From assembly GCA_022749755.1 (NCBI GenBank), contig CM040447.1:2998545-3062544 (forward strand): 64,000 nt of DNA. Direction: 5' to 3'. Below are positions 11,880 through 23,276 of the stretch, piece by piece. The notes below the pieces were generated by a model that did no database searches, had not been told where the DNA came from, and saw only the letters and a program-made list of their open reading frames with translations. Made by a program: the position numbers and the translations under genes. The stretch is from Azadirachta indica. Lineage: Eukaryota; Streptophyta; Magnoliopsida; Sapindales; Meliaceae. How positions within the stretch are numbered: position 1 is the first letter of the stretch; every line of letters begins with the position of its first letter.

Positions 11880-13640
11880 TGTTTGCAATGGATCTTAAAA
11901 GAATTAAGGCCAATGAAATGAGCACAGGAATCTAGGAAATCATTAACCTAGATAGCTTAATGGAAAAGGCAAGCACGCTTAAGCACTGTAAAAATTTTTC
12001 TAACAAAGAAGCCATTAATCCATCTTTTATGGAAGAAATCAAATGGCTGTGTAAAGAGCTAAGGAAGGTTAAAGAGGTGAACAATAAGGAAGAAAGAACA
12101 TTAAGAGTGCTATCTCTCTTAAGTCCTAATCTCATGACTTTATGCCTATCTAAGGGATTCAAGATGCCTTATATTAGCCTTTACTTGGGACAAATTGACT
12201 GTAAATCCTATATTGAACAATATATGGAAATAATGCACATTCATGGCCTGATTAAAAATGACATGTCTAGACCTTTCTCTCTCCCTTTGAAAGGATAAAC
12301 TAGGGCTTGGTATTAGAAACTATAGCAGAGAAATATTCATTTTTTTTGCAACTTCCTCGCGAGTTTGTCAAAGAATTTCATGGGGCATTCTTTTGGAAAA
12401 AGATATGAAAAGTCTACTGTTAATAAAGCATGGAGAAAAGGAAAGCTTAAACAACTTCATTAAGTGTTATAATAAAGAAGTCATTGCTTTTGGGTGCATA
12501 CATCGAGGATATAGCTCTTGAAGGATTGAGGAAAGGGCTTAGGATATGTGGGTTTTGGTTTAAAATAAAGAAGAACAAGTATAATACTTACTAGAAGACT
12601 TATTAGAAGGTAAAGGAAATGATATTGCTAGAGTAGGAAGTAAATGAAAAATGACAATTAGAGGGACGTTTCAATACTTAGAGGCCGACATCCCGAGATC
12701 TTGGTCATATGAGAGAAACTGGTAAAATATATACTAGGAGATAATCAAAAGAAGAAATCAGAAGCTTAGGACGTGACTTATGGAGAAGAAAGGATTAAGA
12801 CATATCTGAATCATATTGAAGAACTAATCATTAGGATCATGAGTACAAATACAAAAGTAGGAGGTTTAGGGATTCACTAACAAAGGGAAAACTAGTGCTC
12901 TTTTTACAAGTCAAAGAGGTTGGATACCCCTGCAGTATGAGAGAGGTAAATTAGGAGAAGGAAAAGTTCACTTCATTGAATGCTTCGCTTGAGACCATAT
13001 TGGAAAACATTAGGCAAAGAGGATTAGTAGTAGAGTCAAGAAAAAGGATGGCACCCCTAAAAGTATAGAACATAAGTAAAAGATGTTCTTTCCATTATGA
13101 CGACGGATATACGATGAGGAAGTGCATGAGCTTGAAGAGACATATTGAAGACTTAGTAAAGAATGGCTATCTGAACTTATATTTAGAAGCAACAGAGAAG
13201 CAAGGAAGGTTGCATATTGGGACCAACCTTCCCGGACCATGATAATCGTAGGAGGACTGAACGTAGTAGGTGACTCAAATAATGCTAGAAAAAATTATTC
13301 GAGAATTTCAACAAGACCTAATTACCTGACCTAGGGTTTCAACAATACCTAATTACTTGACCTAGATTTTCAAAAAGACCTAATTACTTGACCTAAGTCC
13401 CAAAATAGTAAAAACAATTTTCTACGCCCATAATATTCACAGATGAAGATGAGAGGGATACCACGTACCCTCAAGATGACGCAATTGTTATAACTATGAA
13501 CATGGTAGGGTTTGAAGTGAATAGGATTTTCATCGACCTAAGGATTTCATATATCACACAAGGTTACAGAAGCTGTCAGACCAGAAACATACTACCTAAG
13601 CCATATAAATGGTGAAGTGATTGGAAAACCATAGACACTA
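11880..13640 (+). pseudogene. Ty3/gypsy (Tat-like) gag core, zinc-finger region and start of protease
   Basis: Translating across stops and shifts gives the retrotransposon gag core. The longest open part is 11960-12298, with YLGQIDCKSYIEQYMEIMHI and an LPLKG-x-ARAWY-like end. Near 13080-13210 a Tat-type Cys/His segment reads CSFHYDDGYTMRKC followed by LKRHIEDLVKNGYL. Near 13470-13560 there is DDAIVITMNMVGFEVNRIFI, matching the region just before the protease active site of Tat elements (usually ...RILVDTGSS). The Asp-Thr-Gly is not preserved. RT, RNase H and integrase are absent, so pol is deleted. This element is a dead deletion derivative. Confidence 0.7.
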
Positions 13641-13804
13641 ATATATTGAAGAAGTATTATGCCTGATATAACTAAGAAGACCAATTCCTTTTCATTATTT
13701 CATTTTCTAGTTATGTCTTGTCTCATTTTTTATTTTATTTTGTCTTGCATCTATTTAATATCAGACATTCTACTCAAATACCATAATTACTTGATCATGT
13801 AAAT

Positions 13805-14640
13805 TTAATTAAACCATGCCTCCATGGTACCGACTTCATATGCTCAGATGAGCAAATCTATATCTCTTTGATGCCAAAACTTATAAGTCCAAATGGACCA
13901 AATAGTACCTTCGCAGTATTGACTTCCTATTAAGGTGAGCCAATCTATATCTTAATGATGCCAAAATTTACAAGTCCAGATGGACCAAAATTATACCTCT
14001 GTGGTACCAACTTCATATGCTCAGATGAGCTAATCTGCATCTTTGTGATGTCGAAACTTACAAGTCTTAATGGACCAAATTATATCTTCACAATACTGAC
14101 TTCTTTCCTAGATGAGCCAATTTGCATCTCTGCAGTGCCAAAATTCACAAATCCAGACGGACGAAATTGTACATCTGTGGTACCAACTTTTCACTCAGAT
14201 GCGCTAATCTACATCTCTATGATGCCAAATTCACAAGTCCAGATGGACCAAATTGTACCTTTATGGTATTGACTTATATGCTCAGATGAGCCAATCTACA
14301 ACTTTACAATGCCAAAATTCACTAGTCTAGTTAAGCCAAATTATACCTCTGTGGTACCGACTTCATATGCTCAGATGAACCAATTTGCATCTTCGTAATG
14401 CCAAAATTTATAATTCCAGATGAACTAAAATTATACCTTCACGGTATCGACTTTCTGCTCGGATGAACCAATTTGCATCTCCACAATGCAAAAATTTACA
14501 AGTCTAGATGGATCAAAATTATACCTTTGTAATATCGATTTCCTGCTCGGATGAGCCAATTTGCATCTTTGCAATACCAAAATTTAAGTACAAATAGACC
14601 AAAATTATACCCCTTTGGTACCGACTACTTATATATGTGT
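13805..14640 (+). repeat. Tandem array of ~88-bp repeats, about 9.4 copies
   Basis: Each unit carries, in order, gatgagccaatctgcatct, a tgccaaaattcacaagtcc block, gatggaccaaattatacct and gtggtaccgacttc. Successive copies of the atggacca landmark lie at 13893, 13980, 14070, 14157, 14243, 14331, 14420, 14508 and 14594, giving spacings of 86-90 bp. Copies differ by roughly 10-25% by eye. The array lies downstream of gag/protease remnants and upstream of an LTR. That is the 3' untranslated position where Tat-lineage elements are known to carry variable tandem repeats. Confidence 0.9.
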
Positions 14641-14715
14641 GTAATTCTGAATTCCTTTCATTTCAATCATCTTCTCAATGATAAGAATTATTTTTCATAT
14701 GAAGTATGTACGTGT

Positions 14716-14744
14716 ATGTATATATATATGTATATATATATATG
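14716..14744. repeat. (TA)n microsatellite
   Basis: Two blocks of alternating TA split by a tg, just after the 88-bp array. Confidence 0.8.
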
Positions 14745-14989
14745 GATATAAAAAGAATAATAATAAAAAATAATGACAGAAGATAATAATCAAAAACTAG
14801 ATGGATGATTGGAGCAAAAGACAGAAAATAACAATCTTCATGTATCTCATGCATGTATGGCTAAGCCAACTAATCATTTCCATGCATATGTTTCATGCAC
14901 GTATGAGAACTATTCATGCCCAAGAAAATAAAAAAGCCAAGGAAGTGCAAAAAATTCAAAGTTTCCTATGCATTAAGGGATAAGACAAC

Positions 14990-16310
14990 AGAATAAGTGA
15001 CGGGCATGCCTTGGGCAAGGCACCACTAAATGAGTGGCGTACATGTGGCAACCTTGCTGCGCACATGCACGTGCCTCACTCGCACATTGATAGCACAAGT
15101 GGCATGTGCACACTATCCCAATTGAGCACTCTATACATACGCGCCCTAGATTTGCGGGCACACGCCTTCCACGTCCTAAATGACGTCCTAAGATGATTTT
15201 CAGCCGTCAAATTAGTTTTGAATGGTCAGATTTCGCCATTCTTAGGTTTTCATCAATTCTTATAATTAGCCACCATTAGCCATTTTTGGAAAAAAAAGAT
15301 TTAGAGAGAATTGAGAGAAAATAGGGAGACTTTATTAAGAGAAAGTGTTAGCAACTCTAGGAGGATTTTTGGAGAAAACAAGAAGATATCTAATTAATCA
15401 CGGCATCAAATCAGTTTTATCTCTTCTAACTCTCCAATTTCATTTTAAGTTTAATTGTCTTTAGATTATTGTAATAACAATGATGATTTTGATTTATTTT
15501 ATGGAATTGATGATGGATTGTGTTAGAATAGGCTAATTTCATTATCCTATGGTCTTGATGTAATTTATTTAAATAATGTTTGTACATTTTTAATGTTAAT
15601 GTTTATGGTTTATTCACTTGTATTTATCCTTATGTGTAATGCTTCCAATTTGTTGTTTCATTGAGTTAATTAATTTGTGTTGAATGAGTTAATATTTGGA
15701 AGAGTATAATTTATTCACCGAGATAGGAAAAATATAATTTAGATTTTTATAAGTTCGGGAGAACCTCAAAGGCTCAATAATCATATTAGCTTTTAAAATT
15801 ACAAGATATTGGGAGGTATTTGGATTTTCAATAGTTAATAATAGGTCGTTTTTAATGCATGTCTAATTGAAAAAGTTAAATAGGGATATCGACTCAGATA
15901 TATTAGACATAGGATTATGCTTGACACTTAAGAGAGGTAGCTATAGCAATTATGAGTCTGTGATTAGTGCATCGAATTTAAAAACATTAATAACACTTGA
16001 GTAGAATAAACATGAGAATGAATAGATGAAATCAAGACCCTAAGACCCAAAGACCAATTTTTTTGCATAATTCATATCTCATCTCTTAAGTCTATCTTCT
16101 AGTTTGTCTTAATTTTAGTTATTTCTTTATTTTATTTCATTTCCATTATTTTTACATTTGAATGTTTAGTTAGCTTAAAAAAAGTTGAATTTCCATAAGC
16201 ATAGTACTCAGTTAAAAAATGAGCTTAATAAATTTTCATAACTATTCACCCTAATTCCCGACTTCATATCAAACCTGATTCTAGTTGCATATTGGATCTA
16301 TTGTCTTGAG
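14990..16310 (+). mobile_element. Gypsy-family LTR D (plus orientation)
   Basis: Same LTR family as LTR C (53174-54670). Shared landmarks are a GC-rich segment (15000-15190), agccaccattagcca (15266-15280), the U5-like gaggtagctatagcaat / gaaatcaagaccctaagac blocks (15935-16050), and catagtactcagt (about 16200). The left boundary is uncertain and may lie up to 250 bp further left. Its relation to the upstream Tat remnant (its own 3' LTR, or a separate solo LTR) cannot be settled. Confidence 0.6.
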
Positions 16311-17169
16311 GTCCCATAGAACTGATCCTTAATCCCACATTATAAAGACCAGGTCCATACTCTAAAAGAAGACTCGACAACGAAGGAATGGAGCATCCAC
16401 ACTTCATAATGGGCTTACACATATTTTGTCAAAGCCCAACCCTGACAAATGACTTTTGTTTAATTTAGACATATTCATTAAATGGGAAAGCATGTTTATG
16501 CGCTAAATTATATACAATTAGGATTTTACCAAAGATAATATTTCAAGTAATACAAGAAATCAACAAGTATAAAGAAAGAATGAATGGAAGAAGGGGACTT
16601 TTTCTATAATCTAAAAAGTTTTACTAGTTGAATCAGATAGAGAAAATCTGGTATCAATGCTAGTAAAAAAAATCTTCAACTTGCAAATAATAATACTACT
16701 ACAAAATCATCCAATGCTACAAGTACACAAAAATAAGTATATGTAAATTGTCAATCAATGCATTCAAGTACAAATTATCAATCTCTACGTTGGTGCACGC
16801 TAGAAGCATCTAGAATCTACCAATTACCAAACCACATTTTAAATTAAAAATATATTTTAAATTCAACATTTTAGAACATAAGATGTAATTATATACAAAT
16901 GCCATACTTACACGTGAATAGGTACATTTGATTAATAAATGCATCAAAATGGTTCAACATAATTGAATGCATATGATTATACTTTTTCTATCTGTAAATG
17001 TTCGTATTTGCATTAAAGATCATTATAGCTATATTGCAAAAGACTTAACTCTTGTTGCATCATTTTATTATTTTGTCTTGAATTTTTACATAACATATGT
17101 GACAATGTTTGACTATGCTTATAGATTCGAATATACGCAGGACCATATGTCCCATTGCTTAAATGAATA

Positions 17170-17206
<37 letters not shown>

Positions 17207-17899
17207 CCTATTTGTTATTTCTCTTGCATTTGTGACAAATGTTCATGGAAATGACTTTACAAATATTCAAACTTTATTAGAACATTCAAACATTCAAATA
17301 TTCATGGGATTACCTTAATATCAAAGTATATGAGTATATAAATAATTATTTTAGCTCACTTATAATTATATTTGCACTATCTAAAATCATCTATATTATC
17401 ATCAAGCTTTGATTGAGTGTTAATAGAAACACATACTCAACCTATTTTCTCTCCTTTTTCTACATATAAAACAAAGAATCATGCATACAAAGTAATTCAA
17501 TTCAAAACTGAAACAAAAGTTTGAAACTCACTCAATTGCAAAAAAACCACCAAAAAAAAAAAAAGTCTTTATGCCTAATTAGTGATATCTTTACAATTCC
17601 ATAGTAAAGAACTGCTTTGCCCTTAAAGTATTCTCATATGTACATTTTAGTCCTAATACTTTAAAAGTTACCTATTCTACATTAATGATATGCTCAAAAT
17701 AGGTTGTCGTTAATAGCACTAGACTCTAGATTTCTCAATCTACACAATGGTAAGGTTAATTTCAAGAAATAAGTAATGAAAGGAGGCAAATACTTATTCA
17801 GAACATGACTTATTTAATAGATTGAGAGTTCAATATTAAATTTTTAAATCACTAGGTCTTAATTGTACATTCAAACCATATTTTAAGGACCTAGCAATC
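16311..17899. other. AT-rich non-genic stretch with LTR-end-like copy and (CT)n
   Basis: About 16560-16665 is a second copy of the LTR-end/primer-site sequence seen at 9770-9880. The rest shows no coding sequence beyond chance open frames. Confidence 0.5.
17172..17203. repeat. (CT)16 microsatellite
   Basis: Uninterrupted CT dinucleotide run. The ORF across it (LSLSLSLS) is a by-product of the repeat. Confidence 0.95.
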
Positions 17900-19213
17900 T
17901 TTTTATCTTCATAAAATAACCTTTTAACATTGAAAATTAAACAACCAAAAGAAAAACTTAGCTACTAAAAAGAAATAATAATTACTCTAGGAAAGTAAAA
18001 GTTAACACTATGGAAAGCAACAATAATTTAAACCAGAAGTACTTAAATATACCTTTCAATTGTAAGAAAGGCCTAAATGGGTTTCATAGTAAATAACATA
18101 ATCAACAATAATCACTATAGGTAAATCAACAATAATCAATATAGGTAAATTTAATTATGAACTTAGAATTATTTGTCATTTCCCTTTTTGCAATTTTGTG
18201 TAATGTAGTGAATTTATTATAGTAGTTTGTGCAACGTAGTAAATTTACCATAGAAATAAATCTATGCAAAGAGTAGTGAGCTTTCACTTTATTTAATTAA
18301 AGGTGGGTAAAAAAATTAGAACTACACCAAATCAATAATAGTACCAAAAAAAGGAGGATTAGACTAAAACAAGATTTCTTTTTTATTTTTTTAAAGTTAT
18401 GCGTTGAAAAAGACATTGTTTCCAAGTAAAAAAAATGAAGTCATTTATTTTTTGAAGAAAAGAAAGGAAAATAAAACATGTAACAAGAAAAGAAATTCAA
18501 AACTAGAAAAATTAGACCAACTGGAATCAAACTAAAATCAACCGAATTAGTTCCAAGTCAATCTTAATTCTCTATTATCAGTCTAATTTTTGTTTAGGTC
18601 TAATTTCTTATTCTGTCCAGTGTAGGGCAAATAGTTGATTTTTTTTGAACTAGTTCGGTATCATAGAAAATCATAATGAATTGGACCATGCCCTACCTCA
18701 TCTTTAATGAACTTGAATTCTTTGTCATTTCCTCTTTTGCAGCAATTGGCATGTGTATGTATGATAACTTTAGTAAAATGAGAGCATTGTATCTTCTCAT
18801 CAAACTTTACAGAAAGTGATATATAAAACAAATTGCCAATGGCATGATGCTTACACCATCCTCTATAAATTAAAGATACATTCTATCCTTAGTCTCCCAA
18901 AAAGAATAGTTTGATCACAGTTTCACGCAGTAATTAAAGAAGCTCAACTTTAATGGAATGCATATGCATCTCTATTTCAGCAACTAGAAATATATGTATC
19001 AACATAAGTCTAAGTGCCATATCAGATATACAAATCCAAAATTTTTTCTTCAAAATAATTCAATAGAAACATATAACAACATCAAAGCAAATTCTTCAAT
19101 TGATCAATGTAACAACTGAGAAAATGGATAGAATACAATTTTTTACTAAATTTACTACCAATCTTCAAATTCAGATAGTTTTTCTTTTCTTTAGACTCCC
19201 CTTTCCATATTTG
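17900..19213. repeat. 1.32-kb tandem repeat, unit 1 (cut by a CACTA-like element)
   Basis: Landmarks shared with the later units: ccttttaacattgaaaatta (17926), tttgtcatttccctttttgc (18175), a segment rich in accgaa/ccggtt-like text (18480-18660), and ttcttcaattgatca (19092). The last ~60 bp of the unit is missing because a CACTA-like element starts at 19214. Non-coding. Confidence 0.85.
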
Positions 19214-22200
19214 CACTACAAGAAAAAAGGGTTTTCTTGATAAAAGAGTCTTGATTTTTAATTTATACATCATAATTTCTTGACATTTACATGACACTTT
19301 TTACTTTTATCATGAATCATGACACACACTTGAAAAATAAAAAATGTGTCAAGAATTTTTTATATATATTTGTCAGTGTTAAAATGACGTCGTTTATTCT
19401 AAATGTAAACGACGCTGTTTTTTTAATACTATAAATCAAAAAGTTTATCTATTTCACACAAAACATTTTCTTTTAGGGTTTAGAGTTTCCTCCTCACAAT
19501 CGCCACCGTCTCCATGACGCAGGCGAATCACGGGTGGAAAAAGAATATCTTGTCAAACGCTAAATCTCTTCACTTCTTTGACGCAGTATGTTAGATAAAC
19601 ATTCTAATGGCAGAGATTAAATATCATTTTAACCTTAACAGTTCAAAACACGAGTGTTAGGATAATAATTCTATAAGGGACAAAATCAAAGGGGAATATT
19701 TTTATTGAGTTAAAAATTATCAAAACAACTAGTATAGGCTCTTTATATATAATAGAGAAAACCTAGTGATACAAGTTAACTCAAATAAGGAAAAATAGCT
19801 GCTACCTAAATAAGAAAATTAGAAATTAAATAACAAACTGAATTGGTAAAAATAAAACACTTTCAAATCTAATTAAATTCTAAAATTGTCCTACATCACT
19901 CAGCCTAACGAATGCAATTGTTTGATATGTGCTTAACACGTCTTTGTAGAAGAGAGATTTTGGAATGGTAAAGATATGGAACAAGACATGGTTTTATAGC
20001 TTTTGTGATAGCTTTTTCATTCCCCAACAATTTTTGCATTTGTGACTAATGGCTTCTTGACAATCGATCTCTTCCTTTTTTGTTAATTTTATTCGTTTGA
20101 ATGTTGAACACAGGTATGTGGATGGCTTGAATTAAACTATTCACATATTGTAATTTGTTTGTTGTTGTTTTCTAATTTATTGCTTAATTTATGGTTTACG
20201 AAATAAGGTTTATGATTATATTTTTGTGGAATTTGAGAAATGCATTCTTTAAGTGAGATATTTTTGTTTGTCATGATTTTAAATTTGGAAGTATTGGACT
20301 ATTGTATGTGTGGTTGTACTTTTAAAGCTTTAACAATGAAATTTTTATGATTTGGTATTTTAGATTTTGCAATTAAGTTATTTGCTAAAATGCCCAAGTG
20401 GTTCTTTATTTAATTTAATTTAATTTACATTATTCACTTCAACATGAATCTATTTTTATTGCTCAATACCAGCTAGTATATCACTATACTGTAATCATAT
20501 TGTTACTTCTAATCATTTTTTTGCAAGAAACAATCAACAAAAATAGGCATTTTGTTGTAAAAAAACAACAATGAAAGAGCAGTAATAGAGTTGCTATTTT
20601 TATAGTTGTTTATGTTCTAAACTTTTCCAACTCCCAAATTGCGCTCTCTTGGTTCTAGGTACCTTGATTCTTGTGAGAGGTGTGAAATGCTGCTTAATCC
20701 TTTGGTATTATTGTGGTTTTATAAGGTCATTATGAAGTAAAAAAGTTTCTCATATTTTTTTGTTGTTGTTTATATTTGCTTACATTTTTTTTTAACTTTC
20801 TAATTTAATTTTTCTTATATTGCTGTTGATGGTTAATCTTGCTAATAATCATCTTATCATATATTTTTTAATATATTCTTTACATAGCTGGTCAAGTAAG
20901 AATTTAAGTAAATTTGCATGGGTTTAATTATTAATCTATTAGGTGTTTGATTAAATTCCTAAATAAACTTGAAATGTTATTTTGTGACAATAAAGAATAC
21001 AAGAAGAAGACTTCAATTTGTATTATTGAATAATGATCTCTCATAATGGAAATTAACGCCTTGCTTGAAAAAATCAACATTAGTTGTTAGTGGTAATCTA
21101 TAATATATTTCTTTATGTGGATGAATGCTACATAATAGAGCTTGGTGTATGAGAGAATCTGCTACCAACAAGTACAAGAATTCTAAAATTCCCCTAAATT
21201 AGATACTTGAAACTCTAATCATAAATCAGGTAAATTACTCACACTTTTTTGGCTACTTTATAATGTCAAATGTACATGTGATAATTACAAATTCAAGTTG
21301 CATATTACAGTTTAGGATAGTGGATTTTTACATCATGGATTGATACAATTAGTTGATAATTGTTTACTCATTTGTCCCTTTATTAATGAAATTACATTAA
21401 TAAGTTAAAGATGACAAAAAGAAGGTTAAATTTTGTCTTATTTTCTCTATGCACATGTGAACTCCTATATTTCATATTCTTCATCATTTCACTTGATCTT
21501 TATAGACTTGAATAATGGAACAATGTTATTTTGTAAAGTTACTTTTTTCGAGTTTACAACTTTATATGGTATTAAATCTTTTGCAGCAAATTAATAATAT
21601 AAATAATTTGTTTTCCGAGTTTTTTTTGTTGTTTTGTTAATTGTTCTCTTAATTTCCTTTAAAGTGCATAACTGATGACTTAATATTTATTGCACCTTTA
21701 GACTGACTTAACTCAATACTAAATATTTTCAAATTAACTTAGCTATCATCCGTTAAACTAGCAATGAAGTATACAAAGAGGTTTGTGTCGAGTTTGGAAT
21801 AGTTGGTGATAGTATTGAAGAAGAGGAGTAAATAGTTTAAAGATGTTACAACTTGTTGGATTTATTAATACAGCTATAGGTTCATTGTGGTACATTTTGG
21901 ACATTTATTTAATTTATGAATGTATTTTAAAAATTTATGTAATTTGATATTTCATTTAGAATTATTATTTTTAATTATATAATTATTTAATCTAAATTCT
22001 TAATATTAGATATACAATCAATTAATATATAAATGTAATAGTTACAAAAATTATATAATATATCAAAAATCTCATCATGACACAAAATAAGAATCATAAC
22101 AAACCAATATAAAAACATCATAAATTTCTCGTGAATATAGTGGATAGTTCTTGATGCATATGTATCAGTACATCTTGACACATATTTAAGAGTTATATAT

Positions 22201-22290
22201 TGTGACACTTAAAATGTGTCACCTATTTTTGAGGTGACCTACATTAATACAAAAATAAAAGTAAAAAAAAAAGTTTACTTGACACAGATT
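19214..22290 (+). mobile_element. CACTA-like element, right end missing
   Basis: Begins CACTACAAGAAAAAAGGG, a typical CACTA terminal inverted repeat, in the middle of repeat unit 1. The first kilobase holds subterminal motifs (gacac/gtgtc pairs at 19283-19360) and a GC-rich leader-like segment (19380-19560). Similar gacac/tgtgtca motifs recur at 22200-22290. No complementary terminus (…tagtg) exists before the repeat sequence resumes at about 22291, so the 3' terminus is lost. No TNP2 transposase or other ORF was found; 19640-19930 may be an LTR fragment. 20.4-22.2 kb is AT-rich and featureless. Confidence 0.65.
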
Positions 22291-22618
22291 TTATGCATCT
22301 CTATTTCATCAACTAAAAATATACGTATTAAGAAAAGTCCAAGTACCATACTAGATATACAAATCCAAAATTTTTTCTTCAAAAGAAACCAATAGAAACA
22401 TATAACAACATCAAAGCAAATTCTTCAATTGATCATCGTGACCACTGAGAAAAAGGATAGAATACAAATTGTTAATAAATTTACCACCAATCTACCAATT
22501 CAAAAAGTTTTTCTTTTCTTTATACTCCCCTTTGCATATTTGATTTATTTTCTCCTCCATAGAGTCAACACAAACTTTTTCTCTTCTATAAACTAATCTT
22601 TTAACATTAAAAATTAAA
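22291..22618. repeat. 1.32-kb tandem repeat, partial unit 2
   Basis: Resumes at the unit position equivalent to about 18966 (gcatctctatttcatcaact) and runs to the MULE insertion point. The rest of the array continues at 30511. Confidence 0.85.
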
Positions 22619-22767
22619 GGGAAAAAACCGAAAATACCCTTGTTTCCCATAAAAAATTCAAAATACCTTCATAAAAAATTTTCCATCAAACATGCCTAAA
22701 TTTAAACTTTTCGGACAAAAAAGCCCTATGCCCACACAATTAAAAACACATTGCATTTCTTATTGTT

Positions 22768-22792
22768 TTCTTCTTCTTCTTCTTCTTCTTCT
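22768..22792. repeat. (TTC)8 microsatellite
   Basis: Uninterrupted TTC run just inside the left terminal repeat of the MULE. Confidence 0.9.
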
Positions 22793-22987
22793 TTAACTGA
22801 GCTTCCCAATAATGTTGCATAAAATGTTTTAATTTCAATTAATTGTTGATAGTACACAAGTTTTGATTCATTTTATAAGCCCTATTTAAAGGTAAGTATA
22901 TTTGATAGTTAATGCCACTCAAAAAATAATATTTTGCAGAGTGAAAACTCGACCTATTATGTTGTGTTCAAAAGTCTAACTCAAAAG

Positions 22988-23016
22988 TTGGTTTCGAGTA
23001 CTTTACTCGAAACCAA
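22988..23016. repeat. Perfect 13-bp-arm palindrome in the MULE
   Basis: Arms ttggtttcgagta and tactcgaaaccaa are exact reverse complements around a 3-nt loop (ctt). It lies about 370 bp inside the left end and 260 bp upstream of the transposase start. Confidence 0.9.
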
Positions 23017-23032
23017 TGTTCAAGTAAAGGAT

Positions 23033-23166
23033 AGTAATTGTCAAGTAAGGTGAAATCAGGCCTTACTCGATAGTAAGTTTTGAGTAAAGAGATAATTATC
23101 ACATTATCACCTTACTCGGAACTTATTGTCGAGTAAGGCATGATTTCACCTTACTTGACAATTACT
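23033..23166. repeat. 134-bp near-palindrome upstream of the MULE transposase
   Basis: The left arm (23033-23100) and right arm (23101-23166) abut with no loop. The outer 26 bases are perfectly complementary (agtaattgtcaagtaaggtg...), and inner parts share ccttactcga and gagtaag with a few mismatches. It is built from the same actcga/gagta words as the neighbouring small palindrome. Confidence 0.9.
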
Positions 23167-23276
23167 TTCGAGTAAGGACAGACTATACCTTGCTCAATTA
23201 CTTCAACTTTAAGAAATTTTTTTTGGGTTTTAATGATACAACGAGATAATACTACTATTTTTGGGATTTTGAGGTG

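Noticed and set aside
10199..11881. 5-bp target duplication around LTR A
   Set aside because: The best candidates (acgtg and ttgtg) match at only three of five bases, so the exact ends stay uncertain.
13955..14272. 105-aa plus-strand ORF with internal similarity
   Set aside because: It is the translation of the 88-bp tandem array; the period is not a multiple of three, so each unit is read in a different frame.
14801..15196. Overlapping ORFs on both strands in a GC-rich patch
   Set aside because: They fall in the GC-rich segment of gypsy LTR D and match no protein; low stop density follows from base composition.
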